The notes: generated by a model not told the origin, from the sequence alone. Positions 16,351 to 25,416 are shown, counted from the first letter of the stretch. The stretch: DNA of 64,000 nt from Oscillospiraceae bacterium (GCA_021771715.1 JAETOO010000002.1:248001-312000); one strand, 5' to 3'. Translations and numbers: made by a program.

Positions 16351-18363
16351 TTATTCCAGTCCGCCCATCTGCTTGATCGCCTTGATCGCAAATGTCAGGG
16401 TGCGGCCGCAGGCGATGCCCGGCATCAGGCACGGGTAGTTGTTCGCGAAGAAGCTTCCGGACATGTCGCCGGTGATGTACAGTCCCTCGATCGGATTGCG
16501 GTCCGCATCGAGCGCCTGTGTCTTCTCATTGATCGCGATGCCCTGCTCGGTCGTCAGCAGGGAAGCGCCCAGCCAAAGCCCGTAGAACGGAGCCTTGCGG
16601 ATCGCGGAGAGGCGCGGCGCCATCTTGCCGAAATCCTCGTCGCTCTGCTTGTCAAACAGCTCGTTGTAGCGCTCTACCTCCGCGAGGAAGTTCTTCTTCG
16701 CCTCCGCGTCGAAGCCGAGCTTGTCCGCAAGCTCCTCCAGCGTGTCCGCCTGGAAGATCAGCCCCTCCTCGACGTACTGCGCCAGCTGGCCCTCCATCAT
16801 GCCCGGCACGTTTCTCGCCATCGCGGAGCAGCCGATCGTGTGGAAGCGCTGGATGTCCTCAAAATAGTTCGCGTCATGGATCTGCGCGTACACTCTGCCC
16901 GGCTGGTTGCCCGCCGCGTAGAGGATGTCGTTGTACGGGCCGGACTCGTTCGCAAAACGCTGGCCTCTGCGGTTGACCTTCAAAAACGGCTGTGTGCCCG
17001 GGTTGTACTGGCGCACGGTGCCCGGAAATGCCTTGCCGCCGAACGCCGACGGATTTTCCACGTAGCCGCCGTCCACGCCCGGCGCGACCAGTCCACGGTC
17101 GAACAGCATCGGAGCCGCCTCCTTGTCGAGCGAAGCGCCTGCCCACACCGCCGCACGGATGCCCATGCCCTTGTCGCTCGGGCTGTAGCTGCACGCCGTC
17201 GTCACGCTCGTGCCCAGCGGATCAAGCGCTTCCATCATGTACGGATTGCCCGGATAGCCGCCGCACGCCAGCAGCACGCCCTTCGCCGCATTGATCCGGA
17301 CGAACTCGCCGCTCGCCTTCTGTGCGATGATGCCGGTCACACGCCCGCTCTCATCCTTCTCGAGCTTCACAAGGCTCGTGTTGAAGTCGACCGCATAGCC
17401 CTCCTTCTCGATGTACTGCAGGAAGACCTCATTTCGCGGGATCTCGGAGCCGTGGTACGTGTGCTCCTGCTCCGGGAACATGTAGTCTGTGCCGTCCTCG
17501 CTCTCCGGCCACCTGGCCTCCTCGCCCGCCGTAAAGACGCACTTGTAATTGTACGGATCGCTCTCCAGGATGCCGGAGACAAAATCGTGCATCGCCGCGG
17601 ACTCGTTGATCCAGGTCGTCACAACGCGCTGGTCGCACTTGCCGGACGCATAGCGGCTGATCTCACTAAGCAGCTTCTTGCGGTTGACGGTCACGCCCGC
17701 CTTTTTCGCCTCGGAGCTGTCGATCGCGCCGTACCAGTGGCGCGTATCCTGCACGACCGAATTCTGCTCGATGATGCGGAAGTTCAGCTTGTTCTGCGCC
17801 GCGTACGCCGCCGCGCACATGCCGCCGTTGCCCGCGCCCACGATCAGGATGTCGGTGTCCCACGTTTCCGCGATCGACGCGTCGTCGATGTCCGGCTCCT
17901 GGCCGAGCCAGTCCTCCGCGCTGCCCTGGTCGAGCTGAATCGTCTCCACGACCGCCTCGCCCTTTGCCTGCGCAATACAGTTGGCCGCCGCCTGCATGAC
18001 TGCGTTCGACGTGATCGTCGCGCCGGATACCGCGTCGATCTCGCTGCTCTGGCCGCTCAGGATCGCCGCCTTCAGCTCCTCCGCCGCAGCCTGTCCGATG
18101 GATGCTGTCTCACCGGAGACGTCGAGCACGACATCCGTAATCTTGTCCGCATCAAACGTCATCGTCACCTTCACGACGCCCATGCCGTTCGCCATCGCGC
18201 TGTACGTGCCCGGCGTGTAGATCCCCTCCGCCGCCGATGCCCGCGCGATTCCGCTGACGCCGCCCAGCGCTCCTGCCGCCGCCAGGCCAAGCGCCCCTGC
18301 CGCAGTCCCCTTCAGGAAATCGCGGCGGGAAAGCCTCTTTGTCTCTCTCGCTTCGTTGCCCAT
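16351..18363 (-). CDS. Tat-exported FMN-binding/FAD reductase (fumarate/urocanate reductase type)
   Basis: A 670-residue flavoprotein. A Tat signal (SRRDFLKG at 12-19, hydrophobic Ala/Gly core) is followed by an FMN_bind domain (about 48-135) with SGAT at 113-116, where FMN is attached covalently. The FAD_binding_2 domain starts DILIVGAGNGGM (171-182). This is the architecture of UrdA-type extracellular reductases that respire organic acceptors such as fumarate, urocanate or acrylates. No haem motifs are seen, so electrons must come from a separate membrane donor. Transcription is probably activated by the divergent MerR protein through the 19-bp-spaced promoter at 18440. The acceptor cannot be told from sequence. 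Confidence 0.9.
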   Translation of the reverse strand: MGNEARETKRLSRRDFLKGTAAGALGLAAAGALGGVSGIARASAAEGIYTPGTYSAMANGMGVVKVTMTFDADKITDVVLDVSGETASIGQAAAEELKAAILSGQSSEIDAVSGATITSNAVMQAAANCIAQAKGEAVVETIQLDQGSAEDWLGQEPDIDDASIAETWDTDILIVGAGNGGMCAAAYAAQNKLNFRIIEQNSVVQDTRHWYGAIDSSEAKKAGVTVNRKKLLSEISRYASGKCDQRVVTTWINESAAMHDFVSGILESDPYNYKCVFTAGEEARWPESEDGTDYMFPEQEHTYHGSEIPRNEVFLQYIEKEGYAVDFNTSLVKLEKDESGRVTGIIAQKASGEFVRINAAKGVLLACGGYPGNPYMMEALDPLGTSVTTACSYSPSDKGMGIRAAVWAGASLDKEAAPMLFDRGLVAPGVDGGYVENPSAFGGKAFPGTVRQYNPGTQPFLKVNRRGQRFANESGPYNDILYAAGNQPGRVYAQIHDANYFEDIQRFHTIGCSAMARNVPGMMEGQLAQYVEEGLIFQADTLEELADKLGFDAEAKKNFLAEVERYNELFDKQSDEDFGKMAPRLSAIRKAPFYGLWLGASLLTTEQGIAINEKTQALDADRNPIEGLYITGDMSGSFFANNYPCLMPGIACGRTLTFAIKAIKQMGGLE

Positions 18364-18439
18364 GATTCATACCTTCCTTTCCCTGATACTTACCTCTCTG
18401 CCGTCGGGTATCCGCCGTGATCCGGTACCCTTCGGATTT

Positions 18440-18470
18440 ATTGTAAACATGCAGGTAACTTGCAGGTCAA
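18440..18470 (-). promoter_or_regulatory. MerR-type promoter of the reductase gene
   Basis: TTGACC (18465-18470), 19 bp, TACAAT (18440-18445) on the minus strand. The spacer contains the near-palindrome TGCAAGTTACCTGCA. Overlong 19-bp spacing with a central dyad is the signature of promoters that MerR proteins activate by DNA distortion. The divergent MerR gene at 18719 is the obvious candidate. Confidence 0.75.
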
Positions 18471-18718
18471 GCAAAATCGCAACCCTTTTCGACGAATGCA
18501 TGGTACATCCATCTGCACGCGGCGAATGTGAGAATCTCAACACCAGAAAGCAGATTTCAGGTAGCTGCAAAACTGGCTCTGGTCAGATCTCAAAAAAACT
18601 GTTATAGTTTTAATCAGGAAACAGGTGTCCGAATCCTTTTGACATCTGTGAATCGTCTGAACCGATTGTCTTTGCGCCGCGGAACCTCCCGGCGGCACCG
18701 CAGAAAGGAGACTGCCCC

Positions 18719-19561
18719 ATGTCCGAGCATCCGTTTGATCCCACCGAGATGAAAAAATACCGCATCGGCGAGTTCGCCCGCCGTATGGGCGTTTCCGCCA
18801 GCTTTTTGAAGCACTACGAGCAGTTCGGCCTGATCGATGCGCAGACCGCCGAGAACGGCTACCGCTACTATCCGTTTCATCAGTCCGCCCGGCTCCTCGC
18901 CTGCATCGGGCTGCACAATTTCGGCTTCTCTCTGCACGAGACGCAGTCGCTGCTCTACGAGAATGACGCCGATGCAATCACGCGGCAGTTCGCCGCCAGA
19001 TCTGAGGACCTCCGCCGCCAGATTGACCGGGAACTTGCGCTCGCCGATGAGCTCGACCGCCAGCAGTGCCAGATTGCACAGATCCGCAAGACCGGCTTTT
19101 CCTGCGAAGTCATCGACCAGGAGGAGCTGTATTTTCTGCCGCACACTTCGGGCCGCAGCTTCCTCTCGGATGAGCACATTTATGAGCTGCTGCCGGAGTG
19201 GATGCAGTGGCTGCCGATCGTAAAGTCCTGCCGCAGGCTGGAAAATACGCCGGGCATCCTGGAGCAGCCTGCCTTCTGCTGGGGCCTGGCCGTCCCCGCA
19301 GCTCTCGCCGTGCAGCACCATCTTCCGCTCAGCGAGGCGGTCTCCGTCGTGCCCGCCCGAAAAATGCTGCGCTTCTGCTATTATCTCAGGGATTCCGCCC
19401 CCTACACACCGCACGACGACTCTCTCTCGTACGCCCTCGCGAAGCTTGGCGAGCTGGGACTCACCGCAGACGGCCCGTTCCTCTACCAGGTAGACCTGCT
19501 GCGCACCCACACAGAAGCGTGCAGAGAGCGGCTGGGGTACTACCTGATCCCGGTCTCGTAG
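18719..19561 (+). CDS. MerR-family transcriptional regulator
   Basis: A 280-residue regulator: MerR winged helix (about 12-80, YRIGEFARRMGVSASFLKHYEQFGL), a coiled linker (about 85-120), then a ~150-residue C-terminal domain of GyrI/effector-binding size. SD AGAAAGGAG lies upstream. Divergent from the Tat-exported reductase, whose promoter has the 19-bp MerR spacing. The last 22 bp overlap the 3' end of the convergent LysR gene. Probably a one-component sensor for the reductase's substrate or a related aromatic or toxic compound (inference). Confidence 0.88.
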   Translation: MSEHPFDPTEMKKYRIGEFARRMGVSASFLKHYEQFGLIDAQTAENGYRYYPFHQSARLLACIGLHNFGFSLHETQSLLYENDADAITRQFAARSEDLRRQIDRELALADELDRQQCQIAQIRKTGFSCEVIDQEELYFLPHTSGRSFLSDEHIYELLPEWMQWLPIVKSCRRLENTPGILEQPAFCWGLAVPAALAVQHHLPLSEAVSVVPARKMLRFCYYLRDSAPYTPHDDSLSYALAKLGELGLTADGPFLYQVDLLRTHTEACRERLGYYLIPVS

Positions 19562-20457
19562 GGGAGATCCGCATCCAAAGGACTGCACGCTCTTCGCAGT
19601 TCTTCCAGAAACACCTTCGATGCGCGCGAGCATACCTGCCCCTTCTTCCACACCACCGTAAGACCGGCCTTGACAGGCGGAGACAATGGCCGGAAGCACA
19701 GCTCGCTCTCCCCTGCCGTATTGATAATTCTGTCCAGTGCAAGTGCATAGCCCAGACCCTTTTTCACAAAATGCGAGGCATTGTAGATCAGATCATACGT
19801 CAGCACGATATTCCGCTTTGTCTCCTCCGTCCCGAGCCAGGCGCTGATCTCCCGGTTCGCCGCCGCCTGGTGCGACAGAATCAGCGGCTGATCCCACAGA
19901 TCCTCCGGGCAAACGCATTCCTTTTCCGCCAGCGGGCTGTCCGTCCGCATCAGAATTCCCCAAGTGTCCTCCGCAGGCAGCCGCAGGGCATTGTACTTCT
20001 CGATCCCCACATTCCCGACCAGCAGCCCGAAATCCAGCAGACCCTTATCCAGCCGTTCCAGGACGCGCTCTGCGTCCCCGCTGTAAATATGGTAGCGGAT
20101 CAGCGGATACTTTTTCTGCAGCTTGGCGGCCACCTGCGCAACGGAGGAGATCGCGTCGGTCTCCGCGCTGCCGAGGTAGATTTCGCCGCTGATCCTCTCG
20201 TTCGAGCCGACAAGCTCCGCCTTCGTTTTCTCCATCAGCTCCACCATCTCCTGGGCGCGCTCCCGCAGCAGCAACCCGTCCTCGGTCAGCGTCACCCGCT
20301 TCGCGCCGCGGATCAGCAGCTGCTTCCCCAGCTCCTCCTCCAGATCCTTCAGCTGTCTGGACAGCGGCGGCTGTGTCATGTGGAGCGTCTCGGCCGCCTT
20401 TGTGATGCTCTCCTCCCGCGCAACCGCCAGAAAATATTGCAGTACCCGTAATTCCAT
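19540..20457 (-). CDS. LysR-family transcriptional regulator
   Basis: A 305-residue LysR protein: helix-turn-helix at 1-60 (ESITKAAETLHMTQPPLSRQLKDLE) and a two-lobed effector domain. Start chosen at 20457 (MELRVLQYF); the frame is open further upstream but only this start gives the conserved N-terminus. Divergent from the acetyltransferase/flavodoxin-AKR operon, with a dyad at 20542-20556 directly upstream of that operon's -35. Flavodoxin/aldo-keto reductase genes in Clostridia are often controlled by such a divergent LysR. Tail-to-tail overlap of 22 bp with the MerR gene. Confidence 0.9.
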   Translation of the reverse strand: MELRVLQYFLAVAREESITKAAETLHMTQPPLSRQLKDLEEELGKQLLIRGAKRVTLTEDGLLLRERAQEMVELMEKTKAELVGSNERISGEIYLGSAETDAISSVAQVAAKLQKKYPLIRYHIYSGDAERVLERLDKGLLDFGLLVGNVGIEKYNALRLPAEDTWGILMRTDSPLAEKECVCPEDLWDQPLILSHQAAANREISAWLGTEETKRNIVLTYDLIYNASHFVKKGLGYALALDRIINTAGESELCFRPLSPPVKAGLTVVWKKGQVCSRASKVFLEELRRACSPLDADLPYETGIR

Positions 20458-20541
20458 AAGCGGTAATTCCTCCTCAAACGGTTTTCTGTATCCTGTTCTC
20501 ATCTTACCAGGAGATGCCATACCTTTCAAGTATCGTATTTC

Positions 20542-20585
20542 ATTCTCAATATGAATTTGATATTTCCCGTCTCCGATTTTATAAT
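20542..20585 (+). promoter_or_regulatory. Promoter and LysR operator of the acetyltransferase operon
   Basis: TTGATA (20557-20562), 17 bp, TATAAT (20580-20585). Immediately upstream is ATTC-N7-GAAT (20542-20556), a LysR-type dyad abutting the -35, the usual activation geometry. Confidence 0.7.
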
Positions 20586-20651
20586 ACAGCTCAGCCAGTA
20601 CGCCATGCAAAACCGGCTGAATCTTTACAAATACCGGAAGGAGGATCGTCT

Positions 20652-21236
20652 ATGACTATCGACGACGTAATCAGCGCCTTTGCCGAGGGCGCAGAAGAGA
20701 GCCCGGAGCAGGCCGCCTACGCAGCTGTGCTGTGCCAGGAAGCCATCCGAATCGGGATGGAGCTGAACACCCAATATCATACCCCGGAGGAAATCCGCGA
20801 GATCATGGGACGGCTGACCGGCAAACCGATGGATGACCAGTTCCGTCTGTTCCCTCCCTTCTACACGGATTTCGGAAAAAACATCACCGTAGGAAAAAAT
20901 GTTTTTATCAACTCCGGCTGTCATTTCCAGGATCAGGGAGGCATCACCATCGGAGACGGGACACTGATCGGCCACAATGTCGTGCTCGCCACGATCAATC
21001 ATGACCTTGATCCGGCAAATGGGCGGAAGAACCACTATGCACCCATCCGGATCGGAACCCACGTGTGGATCGGTTCTAATGCGACCGTGCTTCCGGGCGT
21101 CTCGATCGGCGACTGGGCAGTGGTAGCCGCAGGGGCCGTCGTGACGCGCGACGTCCCGCCGCACACTGTAGTCACCGGCGTCCCCGCCAGGATTCAGAGA
21201 CGGCTGGAGCCGTCAGAAAAGGAGGCTGCGATTTGA
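20652..21236 (+). CDS. Sugar O-acetyltransferase (maltose/galactoside type, left-handed beta-helix)
   Basis: A 194-residue hexapeptide-repeat acetyltransferase close to Maa/LacA. An N-terminal helical cap is followed by hexapeptide turns (TVGKNVFINSGCHFQ, ITIGDGTLIGHNV) and the catalytic His in TINHDLDP, then the acetyl-CoA-binding C-terminal coils (IRIGTHVWIGSNATVLPGVSIGD). AGGAGG lies seven bases before the ATG at 20652. Its TGA overlaps the TTG start of the flavodoxin-AKR gene, so the two are translationally coupled. Such acetyltransferases modify non-metabolisable sugars; the link to the redox fusion is not explained. Confidence 0.9.
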   Translation: MTIDDVISAFAEGAEESPEQAAYAAVLCQEAIRIGMELNTQYHTPEEIREIMGRLTGKPMDDQFRLFPPFYTDFGKNITVGKNVFINSGCHFQDQGGITIGDGTLIGHNVVLATINHDLDPANGRKNHYAPIRIGTHVWIGSNATVLPGVSIGDWAVVAAGAVVTRDVPPHTVVTGVPARIQRRLEPSEKEAAI

Positions 21237-22657
21237 AACCATTTTTCTGCATTCTCTCTGCTTTTTTTCTGCTGCTTGGCCTGTCTGTCTGCAGTGCGCA
21301 GGCGGCAGAGAGCGGCGATGCCGGCCAGCCCTCCTCTGCCCCCAAGGCGAAGATTCTGGTGGCGTATTTTTCCGCTACGGGAACGACCCGCACGCTCGCC
21401 GAATACGCGGCGGATTTCCTGGACGCCGAGCTCTGTGAGATCGTGCCGGAGACGCCCTACACCCCGGCTGATCTGGAGTACTACACCGGCTGCCGGGCGG
21501 ATCAGGAGCAGGCCGATCCCGCCGCCCGCCCGGCCATCCTGGGGGACATGGACCATCTGGCGCAGTACGACGTGATTCTGCTGGGCTATCCGATCTGGCA
21601 CGGGCAGGCGCCCCGCATGATCAGCACCTTTCTGGAGCGCTATGACTTCTCCGGCAAACGCATTGTTCCATTTTGCACCTCGCACAGCAGCGGAATCGGC
21701 TCCAGCGACACGGATCTGCACGCGCTCGCGCCTGACGCCGTGTGGCACAGCGGCACCCGGTTTGCAGGCGATACGAGCCGCGAGGAGATCGAGGCCTGGG
21801 CGGCGAATCTTGAATTGACACCCTCTGCTGTGTTTGACCTCGAACGAAGGACTGTCCTGCTGAACAGCGGCTATGAGATGCCGGTCAACGGCCTGGGCAC
21901 GTACAGTCTCCACGGCGACGTCTGCATCGACGCCGTGAAATCCGCACTGGCCAGCGGCGTGCGGCTCATCGACACTGCTTCCGCTTACGGCAACGAGGAG
22001 GAGATCGGACAGGCGATTCGGGAGGCGATCAGCGAGGGGACGGTTCGGCGCGAGGATGTCTTCGTCACCACCAAAATCTATCCCGGAGATGAGATGGAGG
22101 CCCCGGAGCAGTCGATTCAGTCGTGTCTCGACCGGCTCGGCCTCGAGTATGTGGATCTGCTGCTTCTGCACCACCCGGACCGCAACGATGTGCGGGCCTA
22201 TCTGGCTGCGGAACAGTTTGTGAGAGATGGGAAAATCCGCTCCCTGGGGCTGTCGAACTGGTATGTGGAGGAGCTGGAAACCTTTTTGCCGCAGGTGACG
22301 GTGACTCCTGCGCTGGTGCAGAATGAAATCCATCCCTACTACCAGGAAAATGATGAGATTCCCTACATCCAGAGTCTTGGCATCGTCGTCCAGGGCTGGT
22401 ATCCTCTGGGCGGGCGCGGCCACACCGAAGAGCTGCTGAACGACCCCGTCATCCTTGAAATTGCCGCGGCACACGATGTCTCCAGCGCCCAGGTCATTCT
22501 GCGCTGGAACCTTCAAAAGAGCGTCGCCGTGATCCCCGGCTCCAGCAATCCGGAGCACATCCGGGAAAACACCGAGCTGTACCATTTCTCCCTGACCGAG
22601 GAGGAAATGAGCCGGATCAATGCTCTCGACCGCGGCGAAAAGCATGACTGGTATTAG
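21233..22657 (+). CDS. Exported flavodoxin / aldo-keto reductase fusion
   Basis: A 474-residue two-domain protein. TTG start (AGGAGG seven bases upstream, overlapping the previous stop). A signal peptide with a 15-residue hydrophobic core ends at about AQA (residue 24). A flavodoxin-like domain follows (about 40-195; LVAYFSATGTTRTLAEY is the FMN phosphate loop). Then comes an aldo-keto reductase domain (about 200-474) with the catalytic tetrad: Asp in LIDTASAYG, Tyr in the same motif, Lys in FVTTKIY, His in LLLLHHPD. Both domains are common separately in Clostridia, often adjacent; a fused and apparently exported form is unusual because AKRs need NADPH. Alternatively the N-terminus is a membrane anchor. 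Confidence 0.85.
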   Translation: MKPFFCILSAFFLLLGLSVCSAQAAESGDAGQPSSAPKAKILVAYFSATGTTRTLAEYAADFLDAELCEIVPETPYTPADLEYYTGCRADQEQADPAARPAILGDMDHLAQYDVILLGYPIWHGQAPRMISTFLERYDFSGKRIVPFCTSHSSGIGSSDTDLHALAPDAVWHSGTRFAGDTSREEIEAWAANLELTPSAVFDLERRTVLLNSGYEMPVNGLGTYSLHGDVCIDAVKSALASGVRLIDTASAYGNEEEIGQAIREAISEGTVRREDVFVTTKIYPGDEMEAPEQSIQSCLDRLGLEYVDLLLLHHPDRNDVRAYLAAEQFVRDGKIRSLGLSNWYVEELETFLPQVTVTPALVQNEIHPYYQENDEIPYIQSLGIVVQGWYPLGGRGHTEELLNDPVILEIAAAHDVSSAQVILRWNLQKSVAVIPGSSNPEHIRENTELYHFSLTEEEMSRINALDRGEKHDWY

Positions 22658-22681
22658 CAGGAAGCGACAGCCTAAAGCAGA

Positions 22682-22709
22682 AAGGGAGATGGGACCGTAC
22701 GTCTCCCTT
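22682..22709. terminator. Hairpin after the flavodoxin-AKR gene
   Basis: Perfect arms AAGGGAGA and TCTCCCTT with a 12-base loop. T-rich only on the minus-strand side. Probably a bidirectional terminator or the boundary of the AT-rich island that starts here. Confidence 0.5.
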
Positions 22710-22917
22710 ATTCCAATGGGACAACGAAGACAGGCTCAACAAAGAAAAATGCGACAACAATCGCTTCGCCGTCCTCGCTGAGATATACCCTTCGTGTATC
22801 CACATTTGAAATTTCACCGACATACTCATCCACATCACAGGCAAACAGCAAAGGCCCAAACCGCTCATACAGTTTGACACTGCTGCGATTCATCATGTTC
22901 CGGGTGTATTCTACCAC
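22708..22917 (-). pseudogene. Unrecognised short frame, probable gene remnant
   Basis: The frame is open from a stop at 22981 to 22708 (about 90 codons) but lacks a convincing start. From a GTG at 22917 the product would be 69 residues, beginning MVEYTRNMMNRSSVKLYERF and ending in a hydrophobic FFFVEPVFVV segment. It has protein-like composition with no recognised family. Directly downstream of the AlbA_2 gene with five bases between. Most likely the C-terminal end of a gene lost when the island formed. Confidence 0.35.
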
Positions 22918-22987
22918 AAAGGTGCGACGTGTATGCGGTTCTGTTCCTTCGCTGATATAAGGAACATGTCTTAGAAAGTTCTAAAAA

Positions 22988-24301
22988 CTATTTTGGAAGG
23001 CAATAATGCGTGGTCTTTCCCTTGCCTTCCTGGACGATCAGCCCGTTTCCTACCATTTGCTTTAGCAGCCGTCCGCATGTCGTCTGACTGATACCCAGCA
23101 ATATTTCAACCTCTTTTCTTGTGACAGCCCCCTGTTTCTTTGCCAGTGTGATCACTTTATCCTCTGCTGCGCGGCTTTCGGATCCCCTGTTATCCCGTTC
23201 CTTCTGTTCCGTCTTTGCGTTCAGATTGGGAAGAATGATCTTAAATGCGTTATCGGACGTTTCAATCTGCGGCGTCATTCCGGTTCCTTCGTAGGAATCC
23301 AGGATTTTCCGTATTCCGGTACCATAGGCTTCAATCAGCTCCAGACGGTAAAACACATTTGCCAGTTTTACATTCCGGCAGACGGATATTCCCATCATCA
23401 CATCTTTTAAGGTCACTCCGCTTACCAGACCTCCTATCGAGGTAAACTCAATCCTGTCTGTATAAATGCTGATAAAGGTACTGGCCCGGAAGGAATATTC
23501 ACGGTGGACCAGAAGGTTCAGAAGGGCCTCTCTGACAGCTACCTCCGGGTAGTCCCGCCTGTCGATACGGCGCAGCTTTTCATAAGACGAATGGGTCTGA
23601 TTGCGAAAATCAATAAAATCATAGACATCATCCATCTGCCGGAACAGAGAGCCGGTAAATTCTTTCCGGTCCTTAAACTGGCTCTGGTTCATTCCTTCAA
23701 AAACAGCCGCCTTGACCGTATGCACGCACTGGTCAGAAAGCAGCAACCCCAGATTCGTATAAACGCCATCCTGTGTCATAATCCCAAGTGTTTTCATCTG
23801 GGCCTGCCCAAACTTGATATTCCGGTCTGCAAATTCTTTTCTGGCTCTCTCAAAGGTTAAATTCTGCTCCAACGACCGCATTTCCTCAAAGTGGTCGCCG
23901 TCTGTTTCCTTAATCATGTGCCGGATCGCCGTATTGGTAACCGGCACGGAGGAATATCCCTGACGGACATAGACGCCTTCAGGACGCAGCCCTTTTTTCG
24001 CAATGTAATAAGGCCGCTCCGTTCCCTGCTGAATATCAACCGCGACGATTTTCTTTCCGTCTACCGTCAAGGTCTCATAATGGAGAAACATAGTTAAATC
24101 CGGTTTAATTGCATCCCGGACCATATTGCTGACCTGCAAGGAAGCACCGTCGGGGTCGTCCAGCCCCGTAACGGTTCCGTCATCCTGGACGCCGATATAC
24201 AATTTTCCGCCCTCGCAGTTTGCAAAAGCAATGATTTCTTTTTTGATGTCTTCCACCACGATTGCCTTCAGTTCAACCGTTTCACTTTCCTGAAAAGTCA
24301 T
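22988..24301 (-). CDS. AlbA_2-domain ATP-binding protein with C-terminal winged helix
   Basis: A 437-residue protein. The N-terminal AlbA_2 (Schlafen-like) domain has ESETVELK and FANCEGGKLYIGVQDDGTVTGL. A central HATPase_c_4 region includes EALLNLLVHREY and IEFTSIGGLVSGV. A C-terminal winged helix (about 390-437) matches KQGAVTRKEVEILLGISQTTCGRLLKQM in part. These proteins are annotated as putative transcriptional regulators or RecG-like and are common in mobile islands, some near defence genes. Start at 24301 has GGGAGG seven bases upstream. Transcribed from a consensus promoter whose -10 and spacer contain repeated GGTTAGAAT. A second protein of the same class lies 1.5 kb away on the other strand. 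Confidence 0.87.
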   Translation of the reverse strand: MTFQESETVELKAIVVEDIKKEIIAFANCEGGKLYIGVQDDGTVTGLDDPDGASLQVSNMVRDAIKPDLTMFLHYETLTVDGKKIVAVDIQQGTERPYYIAKKGLRPEGVYVRQGYSSVPVTNTAIRHMIKETDGDHFEEMRSLEQNLTFERARKEFADRNIKFGQAQMKTLGIMTQDGVYTNLGLLLSDQCVHTVKAAVFEGMNQSQFKDRKEFTGSLFRQMDDVYDFIDFRNQTHSSYEKLRRIDRRDYPEVAVREALLNLLVHREYSFRASTFISIYTDRIEFTSIGGLVSGVTLKDVMMGISVCRNVKLANVFYRLELIEAYGTGIRKILDSYEGTGMTPQIETSDNAFKIILPNLNAKTEQKERDNRGSESRAAEDKVITLAKKQGAVTRKEVEILLGISQTTCGRLLKQMVGNGLIVQEGKGKTTHYCLPK

Positions 24302-24331
24302 CTGATCGCCTCCCAAATTTATTCTGTCCAT

Positions 24332-24376
24332 ATTCTAACCATTCTAACCGTTCTTGTCAATTTGTTTGGTTAGAAT
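24332..24376 (-). promoter_or_regulatory. Promoter with GGTTAGAAT operator repeats
   Basis: TTGACA (24355-24360), 17 bp, TAGAAT (24332-24337) on the minus strand. Two direct GGTTAGAAT copies overlap the -10 and spacer, and an inverted copy lies upstream of the -35 (24368-24376). Three half-sites around one promoter suggest a repressor, perhaps the winged-helix protein it drives. Confidence 0.75.
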
Positions 24377-24759
24377 GATCCATATTTCTCATAAAGCGCC
24401 CTCGGCGCAAGCCCTTTTTCGTCGTCCGCGCGAAACGTGCTGACCGAGATATCTTTGCTCCTATCTAAATTCAGAAGTGCTTCATCCATAAGCATCGAAG
24501 CAATGCCGCAACGCCAGTTATCATAAGAGACGCCAAGACAACAAATCATATTATGTCCTCTGGAGAAAAGCATAACGCCTGCGATCTCACCGCCGACCTT
24601 TACACAGATGGCTTGCCGCCTGCCCATGAATTTGAGAACGGTAGTTTTGTGCTCGTCCAGCCTCTCCTGAGTCTCCAGACCGGGAAAGTTCCAGCGAATC
24701 TGATTTACAAGCTTCATCCAATTTTCAATATCTTCAGGCACGCCATAAAATAGCTGCAT
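24370..24759 (-). pseudogene. GNAT-family N-acetyltransferase, 3' truncated
   Basis: A 129-residue reading frame with GNAT features: the acetyl-CoA motif region CLGVSYDNWRCGIASMLMDEAL and the C-terminal RALYEKYG. The frame stops two codons later (KYG-Ser-Phe-stop), where full-length relatives continue for a further ~20 residues (KYGF and a final strand). The stop lies next to the inverted GGTTAGAAT half-site of the neighbouring gene's promoter, so the 3' end was probably cut by the insertion that brought the AlbA_2 gene. It may still be translated; activity is doubtful. Confidence 0.65.
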
Positions 24760-24876
24760 GACCTTAAAACATTTGTGTGAAAGGCTTGTGGAAAAAGTAT
24801 AGAAATTCTATTCCATTTTTTGAGAAAAGAATATATAATCCAGTTAACAACAAATCGGGAGACGATGGAGCATCGT

Positions 24877-25416
24877 ATGGGAACAGGCATTATCGTTTGT
24901 GGTCTGAATGGATCTGGCAAGAGTACGTTGGGGAAAGCTCTTGCTGAGAAATTAGATTTTCATTTTATAGATAATGAAGATTTATATTTTCCCAAGACGA
25001 ACCCTAATTATGTTTATTCTTCCCCGCGCACTCGTGAAGAAGTTGAAAAGCTCCTTTTCAGTGAGGTGAAAGCACATGAGAATTTTGTTTTTGCCTCTGT
25101 AAAGGGGGATTATGGAGAACATGTCTATCCTTTCTTTCGGTATGCCGTATTGATTGACGTTCCAAAGGAGATTCGGATCCAGCGAGTCAGAAATCGTTCT
25201 TTTCAAAAATTCGGTAATAGAATGCTGATGGGCGGCGATTTATATGAGCAGGAAGAAAAGTTCTTTGAGCTTGTTAAATCCCGTCCGGAAAACACGGTGG
25301 AAGAATGGATACAAGCTTTGAAATGTCCTATCATACGCATTGATGGAACGAAGCCTGTTGCGGAAAACGTAGATTTTATCATTGAGCAGTTACAAAGGGG
25401 TTCATACATAGCCTAG
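24877..25416 (+). CDS. Small P-loop kinase (shikimate/adenylate-kinase-like)
   Basis: A 179-residue nucleotide-binding protein. Walker A is GLNGSGKST near the N-terminus, followed by FHFIDNEDLYFPK and a helical lid. The type is shared by small AAA_33/shikimate-kinase-like proteins of unknown substrate. Start chosen at 24877 (MGTGIIVCG), where GGAG is six bases upstream; an ATG at 24865 has an SD too close. AT-richer than the flanking chromosome, in keeping with the island. No operon partner; the substrate is unknown. Confidence 0.75.
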   Translation: MGTGIIVCGLNGSGKSTLGKALAEKLDFHFIDNEDLYFPKTNPNYVYSSPRTREEVEKLLFSEVKAHENFVFASVKGDYGEHVYPFFRYAVLIDVPKEIRIQRVRNRSFQKFGNRMLMGGDLYEQEEKFFELVKSRPENTVEEWIQALKCPIIRIDGTKPVAENVDFIIEQLQRGSYIA

